Part shown: one piece after another, positions 59,204 through 64,000 of the stretch | Layout: the number at the start of each line of letters is the position of its first letter | How positions within the stretch are numbered: position 1 is the first letter of the stretch | DNA from: JBOCEF01 sp047610385 | GTDB taxonomy: Bacteria; Pseudomonadota; Alphaproteobacteria; Rhodobacterales; Rhodobacteraceae | Length of the DNA stretch: 64,000 bases | Assembly: GCA_047610385.1 (NCBI GenBank) | Contig: JBLGAC010000014.1 | Location: 20,315-84,314, forward strand | Direction of reading: 5' to 3' | Position numbers and translations under genes: made by a program | Notes under the pieces: model-generated | Told to the model about the DNA's origin: nothing | Seen by the model: only the letters and a program-made list of their open reading frames with translations | Databases searched by the model: none

Positions 59204-60495
59204 GCTTGGATCGGGTTCAGCCCGCACCAGCGCGCGATGAACAGCGCCATCGTTTCGGTCACGCGCTGAAGCGACGCAAGCTCCACCCGTTCGTCAAACC
59301 CGTGGATCGCGTCGGATTTGGCGCCAAAGCACAGCGCGGGAATGTTGTAATAAAGCCCGTAGAACCGCGTGTCGGTCAGTGCGGTCATGGCGCGGTCGCG
59401 CGGGACTTTTCCGGCGCCGAACACGTCCGCGAACGCCTCAGCGAACACGGCCTCGGCCTCGTCCGCGTCTTTCAGCACCCAGCCTTCGGCCTGAAACCCG
59501 TTCCAGATCACCTGTGGCGGGCTGTTTGACAGGAACCCGTGGCCCCGTGCGGCACCCGCGACGCAGGCTTCGATCTCAGCCTTGGCGGCGTCGATGTCTT
59601 GGCCCGGCAGGATGCCGATCCGGCAATCCACATCGCACCACGACGGCACCGAGGACGCCCAATCCCCGCCCACGATCTTGCCGGGGTTGAAATTCAGCGG
59701 GTGCGCGGCATCGCCATACCAAGGGTCGTCCTTAGCGCGGGCGTTCCAAGTTGCCTCAAGGCCCTGAAGCGCACGGATCATGTCATAGGCGGCCATGATG
59801 GCGTTCGACCCGTCACCGGCATTCCCGACATGCGCAGGCTTGCCGCGCACCCGCAGCTTGAACCAGATCACGCCGACCTGCGACCGGATCAGCGTGTGGC
59901 TGGTCGGTTCAGGGATCAGCGCGCAATCGGCGCGATAGCCGCGCTGAAGCGTGGACAGGGCGCCGAGACCGGTTGATTCCTCCTCAATCACCGATTGAAA
60001 ATGGACATTGGCGGCCGGCTCAAACCCCGCACTGCGCAGTGCATCCAGCGCGAACAGCGCCGCGATCGTGCCCGATTTCATGTCGCCCGCCCCGCGGCCA
60101 TGCATCCAGCCATCCTTGATCACCGGATCAAAGGGCGGCGTGGACCACATCTCGTGCGGGCCTTCAGGCACCACATCGCAATGGCCCTGCACGATCAGGG
60201 ACCGGCCCTTGACGGTGGCGGGCCGATGGGTGCCGACCACAGTGCGGGCGCGGGAAAAATCGCCCTCAATGGGGCCAAATCCAGGCAGACTTTCCAGATC
60301 TGACAGCTCGATCTTCCAGTCATCAACCTCATATCCGCGGGCACGCAGGGCTGCGGCCATGAAATCCTGCGCCGGGCCTTCGCAGAACCGCAGGCTGGGG
60401 ATGCGCACGAAATCGGCCAGCATCGCGGTCTGCGCGCCAAAATTCGCCGCCACGGCGTCGATGATTGCACGGGCCGCGTCGGGGGAAAGGGTCAT
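59200..60495 (-). CDS. M20 peptidase (ArgE/DapE/ACY1 family)
   Basis: This 431-residue metallopeptidase has the two-zinc site motifs SLIVQGHCDVVPEG, HGRGAGDMKSGTIAALFAL and SVIEEESTGLGAL, and the dimerisation-domain stretch VRGKPAHVGNAGDGSNAI. It hydrolyses an N-acyl or peptide bond of an amino-acid derivative, as acetylornithine deacetylases do. It is convergent with the fructokinase gene and divergent from a second M20 gene. Confidence 0.85.
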   Translation of the reverse strand: MTLSPDAARAIIDAVAANFGAQTAMLADFVRIPSLRFCEGPAQDFMAAALRARGYEVDDWKIELSDLESLPGFGPIEGDFSRARTVVGTHRPATVKGRSLIVQGHCDVVPEGPHEMWSTPPFDPVIKDGWMHGRGAGDMKSGTIAALFALDALRSAGFEPAANVHFQSVIEEESTGLGALSTLQRGYRADCALIPEPTSHTLIRSQVGVIWFKLRVRGKPAHVGNAGDGSNAIMAAYDMIRALQGLEATWNARAKDDPWYGDAAHPLNFNPGKIVGGDWASSVPSWCDVDCRIGILPGQDIDAAKAEIEACVAGAARGHGFLSNSPPQVIWNGFQAEGWVLKDADEAEAVFAEAFADVFGAGKVPRDRAMTALTDTRFYGLYYNIPALCFGAKSDAIHGFDERVELASLQRVTETMALFIARWCGLNPIQA

Positions 60496-60608
60496 GGATG
60501 CATCTGCCTGTCATCTGCTGGAATGGGTCGCCGCGCGCAGCGGTTGCGCCGGGGGCGCCGCTGCGGAATGATGGACCGCAACAGTGCCTCAACCAAGGAC
60601 GAAATCCC

Positions 60609-61730
60609 ATGGACATCAATGCCCTTCCGTTCGACGCCGATCAAATGCTGGCGGGCCTGCGCCCTTGGGTGGAATGCGAAAGCCCCACCTGGGACACCAG
60701 CGCGGTGAACCGGATGATGGACATCGCGGCGCGCGATCTGGCGATGATGGGCGCAATGGTCGACCGCATCCCCGGCCGCATGGGCCGCGGCGACTGCGTG
60801 CGCGCGCGTTTTCCTCATCCGCGGATCGGTGATCCGGGCATCCTGATCATGGGCCATTTCGACACCGTCCATCCCGTTGGCACGCTGGACGCCCTGCCGT
60901 TCCGGCGCGAGGGCGACAAATGCTACGGCCCCGGCATCATGGACATGAAGGGCGGCAATTACCTGTGCCTTGAGGCCATTCGCCAACTGGCCCGCGCCGG
61001 CATCGCCACCAAGCTGCCGGTCACGGTGCTGTTCACCCCGGACGAAGAAATCGGCACCCCCGCCTGCCGCGACCTGATTGAGGCCGAGGCATCGCGCGCC
61101 CACGCCGTGCTGGTGCCTGAACCGGGGATTGACGGCGGCGGCGTGACATCAGGCCGCTACGCCATTGCGCGCTTTGACATCGAAGCACTGGGGCGCCCGT
61201 CACATGCGGGCTGGGCGCTGAAATCGGGGCGATCCGCGATCCGCGAATTGATCGCACGGGTGGCCCAGATTGAGGACATGACCACCGACGACTGCACCTT
61301 TTCCGTGGGCGTCATCAATGGCGGCACATGGGTGAACTGCGTGTCCTCGCGCGCCACGGGCGAAGTGCTGTCCATGGCCAAGCGGCAGGCCGATCTGGAC
61401 AAAGGTGTTGAGGCGATGCTGGCCCTGAACCAGCCGGGCGTCTTTAACGTGACCCGCGGCGTCACCCGCCCAGTGTGGGAGCCGAGCGCAGGCACCCACG
61501 CCCTGATCGCGCTGGCCGAGCGGTTCCACAAGCACGTCGGCATGGACTTTCACCACGCCAGCGCAGGTGGTGGGTCAGACGGCAATTTCACCGGTGCCAT
61601 GGGCATCGCCACGCTGGACGGGCTGGGGGTGGAAGGTGCGATGCTCCACACCTTGCAAGAACACATCCATGTGCCCTCGTTGGCGACCCGCGGCAAAGTG
61701 ATGGCGGGGCTGCTGGCGACCATTGAATAG
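60609..61730 (+). CDS. M20 peptidase, glutamate carboxypeptidase-like
   Basis: The 373-residue enzyme has ILIMGHFDTVHPVGTLDALP, YGPGIMDMKGGNYLCLEA, LFTPDEEIGTPACRDLIEAE and GRPSHAGWALKSGRSAI, all typical of the CPG2-type M20 branch. It likely removes glutamate or another residue from a small conjugate in the cytosol. No signal peptide is seen. It is only distantly related to its divergent M20 neighbour at 59200. ATG 60609 follows AAGGA at about 11 nt. Confidence 0.85.
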   Translation: MDINALPFDADQMLAGLRPWVECESPTWDTSAVNRMMDIAARDLAMMGAMVDRIPGRMGRGDCVRARFPHPRIGDPGILIMGHFDTVHPVGTLDALPFRREGDKCYGPGIMDMKGGNYLCLEAIRQLARAGIATKLPVTVLFTPDEEIGTPACRDLIEAEASRAHAVLVPEPGIDGGGVTSGRYAIARFDIEALGRPSHAGWALKSGRSAIRELIARVAQIEDMTTDDCTFSVGVINGGTWVNCVSSRATGEVLSMAKRQADLDKGVEAMLALNQPGVFNVTRGVTRPVWEPSAGTHALIALAERFHKHVGMDFHHASAGGGSDGNFTGAMGIATLDGLGVEGAMLHTLQEHIHVPSLATRGKVMAGLLATIE

Positions 61731-61733
61731 CAT

Positions 61734-61785
61734 TAAGGCATCGATTTTCCGCCGACGCACTGGCGTTGGCGGAATTGATGCCTTA
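61734..61785. terminator. 52-nt near-perfect hairpin after M20 gene
   Basis: TAAGGCATCGATTTTCCGCC-GACGC pairs with GCGT-TGGCGGAATTGATGCCTTA around ACTG, with a few wobble or mismatch positions. It starts 4 nt past the stop. The stem is much longer than usual terminators and lacks a T-run, so an IS end or a folded RNA element is also possible. Confidence 0.55.
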
Positions 61786-61952
61786 TAGGGGCGCTTCGCT
61801 TTCTTTGAGGATTCGGCGCGCCAAGAATGGTCGGCGCGGGCGCCGCATGGACAGCGCCCACCTCTCGGCCGCTGGGATCTGCGCATATTGCGCGGCATCC
61901 CATGCATTGGCCGCCGCGCCCTAGGGCGCGCGCCTCGATCAAGGAAAGCACA

Positions 61953-63677
61953 ATGACCGGATCCCTGCAGATCGCACCGCCTCTTGCTGAGGCATTGGCC
62001 AAACGCGGCTACGAAGACCTTACTCCCGTTCAGAAAGCCGTTCTGGCGCCTGAGCTTGGCGAAGCCGATCTGCTGGTCTCCGCCCAGACCGGGTCGGGCA
62101 AGACGGTGGCCTTCGGGCTGGCGCTGGCATCAACGCTGCTGGAGGGCGAGTCCAAATTCGGCCGCGCCCAGGCACCGATGGCGCTGGCCATCGCCCCGAC
62201 GCGCGAATTGGCGCTGCAGGTCAAGCGTGAGCTAGAATGGCTGTATGCTGAGACCGGCGCCATCGTCGCGTCCTGCGTCGGCGGCATGGACATGCGCACC
62301 GAACGCCGCGCGCTGAGCATGGGCGCGCACATCGTCGTCGGCACGCCGGGCCGCCTGAAAGACCACATTGAACGCGGGTCCTTCGACACCTCGGCCCTGC
62401 GCGCTGTGGTGTTGGACGAAGCCGATGAAATGCTGGATCTGGGCTTTCGTGAGGACCTGGAATTCATCCTCGGATCAGCGCCCCAAGACCGGCGCACGCT
62501 GATGTTTTCAGCCACCGTGCCGCGGACCATCGCGACGCTGGCCAAGACCTTCCAGCGCGACGCGGTCCGCGTGACCACTGTCGCCGAGGCGAGCCAGCAC
62601 CTCGACATCGAATACCGCGCCCTGACCTGCTCACCCAGCGATCAGGAAAACGCTGTTATCAACGTGCTGCGGTATTTTGATGCCAAGAACGCGCTGGTGT
62701 TCTGCGGCACCCGCGCCGCGGTCAACCATCTGACGGCGCGGTTTTCGAACCGCGGCATGTCCGTGGTCGCCCTGTCAGGGGAGCTCAGCCAGAAGGAGCG
62801 CAGCCATGCGCTTCAGTCCATGCGCGACGGGCGTGCCAAGGTCTGCATCGCCACCGACGTGGCGGCGCGCGGCATCGATCTGCCGAACCTGGAACTGGTG
62901 ATCCACGCCGACATGCCCCGCAATCGCGAATCGCTTTTGCACCGGTCGGGCCGCACTGGCCGCGCCGGGCGCAAGGGCGTGTCCGCGCTGATCGTGCCGT
63001 GGAACGCACGCCGGCGCACCGAGCGTCTGCTGCAAAGCGCCGGGATTGACGCTGAATGGTCCTCGCCCCCGACGGCTGAGGACGTGCTGGCCCGCGACGA
63101 TGAGCGGCTGATGCAGCACCCCGCCTTTGAGGCCGAGGTTGACGAGGGTGAGCGCGCCACCGTCGACGCCCTGCTGGCAGGCCGCACGCCCGAACAGCTT
63201 GCTGCCGCTTTCGTGCGCATCAACCGCGAAGGCCGCGCTGCGCCCGAAGAACTGGCCGAAGACACCGGCCAGCGCACCGAAGCCCCCCGCACCGTCGGGC
63301 CGCGCAACGATTTCACCAATGGCGTCTGGGTCTCGCTGTCGATCGGGCGGCGCGAACGTGCTGAGCCGCGCTGGATTCTGCCGACCATGTGCAAGGCGGG
63401 CGATCTGACCAAGCGCGACATCGGCGCGATCCGGATTGAAGAGACCGAGACCAACGTCGAAATCGCAGGCGATGCGGTGGAACGGTTCATGGCCGCCCTC
63501 GGGCCGGACGCGATCCTGGACAAGAACATCACCGTGCGGCGCCTGAACGGCGCACCGCCCAAGGGCACACGCCGCGGCCCGGTTGATGATGGCCCGCGCC
63601 CGGCTTACAAGCCCCGTCCGGCAGGCGCCGACAGCGCGCGCCGCGCCCCCTACAAAGGCGCGCGCCGCGACGACTGA
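61953..63677 (+). CDS. DEAD-box RNA helicase with DbpA-type RNA-binding tail
   Basis: The 574-residue protein has the Q motif (YEDLTPVQKAVL), Walker A AQTGSGKT, PTRELALQ, GTPGRLKDHI, VLDEADEMLDLGF, SATVPR, and in domain two VFCGTRAAV, ATDVAARGIDLPNL and HRSGRTGRAG. A C-terminal DbpA RNA-binding fold (NGVWVSLSIGRRERAEPRWI to VERFMAAL) and an Arg/Pro-rich tail follow. Such enzymes help ribosome assembly or cold adaptation. AAGGAA precedes ATG 61953. A strong terminator follows. Confidence 0.9.
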   Translation: MTGSLQIAPPLAEALAKRGYEDLTPVQKAVLAPELGEADLLVSAQTGSGKTVAFGLALASTLLEGESKFGRAQAPMALAIAPTRELALQVKRELEWLYAETGAIVASCVGGMDMRTERRALSMGAHIVVGTPGRLKDHIERGSFDTSALRAVVLDEADEMLDLGFREDLEFILGSAPQDRRTLMFSATVPRTIATLAKTFQRDAVRVTTVAEASQHLDIEYRALTCSPSDQENAVINVLRYFDAKNALVFCGTRAAVNHLTARFSNRGMSVVALSGELSQKERSHALQSMRDGRAKVCIATDVAARGIDLPNLELVIHADMPRNRESLLHRSGRTGRAGRKGVSALIVPWNARRRTERLLQSAGIDAEWSSPPTAEDVLARDDERLMQHPAFEAEVDEGERATVDALLAGRTPEQLAAAFVRINREGRAAPEELAEDTGQRTEAPRTVGPRNDFTNGVWVSLSIGRRERAEPRWILPTMCKAGDLTKRDIGAIRIEETETNVEIAGDAVERFMAALGPDAILDKNITVRRLNGAPPKGTRRGPVDDGPRPAYKPRPAGADSARRAPYKGARRDD

Positions 63678-63698
63678 GCGCTGTGCGCAAAGAAACAT

Positions 63699-63735
63699 GA
63701 AACGCGCGCCCGGCAACCTGCCGGGCGCGCGTTTT
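63699..63735 (+). terminator. Strong terminator after helicase gene
   Basis: GAAACGCGCGCCCGGCA and TGCCGGGCGCGCGTTTTC form a 17-bp stem with an ACC loop; the right arm ends in TTTT. The A-rich left side lets it work for the opposite strand too. Confidence 0.85.
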
Positions 63736-63789
63736 CATTTGGCGGCCGCCCTGCGCAATGGGCTGCCGCCCGCTGCGCCACTGCGCAGG

Positions 63790-64000
63790 CCGATGTGACC
63801 CGCGTGACCAGCGTTTCACCGGTGCCCTTGGCCAACCGCACGCCGTCGGCAACCTGGCCGGGGCTTTTGCCGATCAACGCGCAGATTGCATTGGCCGCGG
63901 TGCTGGAGCTCTGCGCGCGCTGGCGCATCTCGCTGGCGCATCTCGCTGGCCAAGACCGCGAAGCCTTTGCCAGCATCCCCGGCCCGCGCCGCCTCAACCG
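63790..64000 (-). pseudogene. Chemoreceptor (MCP) signalling-domain remnant broken by duplication
   Basis: From the window edge this strand encodes VEAARAGDAGKGFAVLASEM and RQR, the highly conserved hairpin region of methyl-accepting chemotaxis proteins. After a 13-bp tandem duplication (63921-63933 and 63934-63946) the continuation is in another frame: AQSSSTAANAICALIGKSPG, QVADGVRLAKGTGETLVTRV. Deleting one copy restores a single frame reading SEMRQRAQSSSTAANAI. Homology ends near 63800 without the usual C-terminal part. The gene continues beyond the window. Confidence 0.7.

Noticed and set aside
1..64000. tRNA, rRNA or riboswitch elements
   Set aside because: No cloverleaf with conserved GGTTCGAATCC-type arm, no rRNA stretch and no known riboswitch core was recognised on reading both strands; a covariance-model search would be decisive.

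Overview
This is a GC-rich, gene-dense window that reads like an alphaproteobacterial chromosome, most probably from the roseobacter side of the Rhodobacteraceae (inference). The clues are VPLPA-CTERM type surface-sorting tails, a TRAP transporter serving sugar-acid catabolism, D-galactarolactone cycloisomerase and isomerase genes of the Agrobacterium type, a HpsN-like histidinol dehydrogenase paralogue and remains of a rhizobial-type frc fructose operon. I saw no rRNA, tRNA or CRISPR array.

Layout. 1-6.3 kb: three exported proteins with VPLPA/VPIPG C-terminal sorting tails (the first frameshifted), decayed IS5-family transposase pieces, an SLC13/RCK-type anion permease and a small 2-oxoglutarate oxygenase. 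6.3-14 kb: acyl-CoA dehydrogenase, secreted alpha/beta hydrolase, tautomerase, then a LacI-controlled HpsN-like dehydrogenase plus SDR, with a lambda-crystallin-type dehydrogenase divergent from LacI. 14.2-18.7 kb: an envelope block hit by repeated lesions: a three-barrel outer-membrane protein gene with two frameshifts, a Gly/Lys-rich exported protein gene with two in-frame TAG codons, an intact His/Asp/Lys-rich small exported protein and a hemerythrin remnant. 18.9-25.4 kb: a YhiN/BaiN-like flavoprotein, then a tightly coupled three-gene operon encoding a membrane patatin-like phospholipase, an ATPase with a degenerate N-terminal HNH domain, and a stand-alone HNH nuclease. This resembles Septu (PtuA/PtuB) with a lipase added and is my main candidate for an undescribed anti-phage system.

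25.7-38.1 kb is a long minus-strand sugar-acid catabolic array: GntR regulator, L-idonate route (idnO, gntK, idnD), a GlxR-like reductase, DenD-like dehydrogenase, and a non-phosphorylative sugar-acid route (XylD-like dehydratase, two candidate 4-dehydrogenases, FAH-fold hydrolase) that could give pyruvate plus glycolate or lactate. A glycolate/D-lactate oxidase-like flavoprotein, a 2-hydroxyacid dehydrogenase and a KDG-kinase-like protein complete it. Divergently at 38.3-46.1 kb lie a TRAP transporter (dctPQM), a PhyH-type oxygenase, an altronate dehydratase-like protein, a second GarR/GlxR-like reductase and an EamA exporter. 46.1-49.8 kb is the oxidative galacturonate/glucuronate branch (kdgD-gci-gli) with its own GntR and two matching operators.

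50-52 kb: arginase and ornithine cyclodeaminase convert arginine to proline. 52.1-53.9 kb: decayed IS5-family DNA and unrecognised sequence. 53.9-56.4 kb: CPA1 sodium/proton antiporter with a cyclic-nucleotide-binding domain. 56.5-59.2 kb: the shell of a frc fructose operon, with ROK regulator and kinase intact and the ABC transporter reduced to two scars. 59.2-63.7 kb: two M20 peptidases and a DEAD-box helicase with DbpA-type tail. The right edge is a chemoreceptor gene broken by a 13-bp tandem duplication. The lesions cluster in envelope, transport, sensing and mobile genes while about 40 metabolic and regulatory genes are open, which argues for real gene decay rather than random sequence error.
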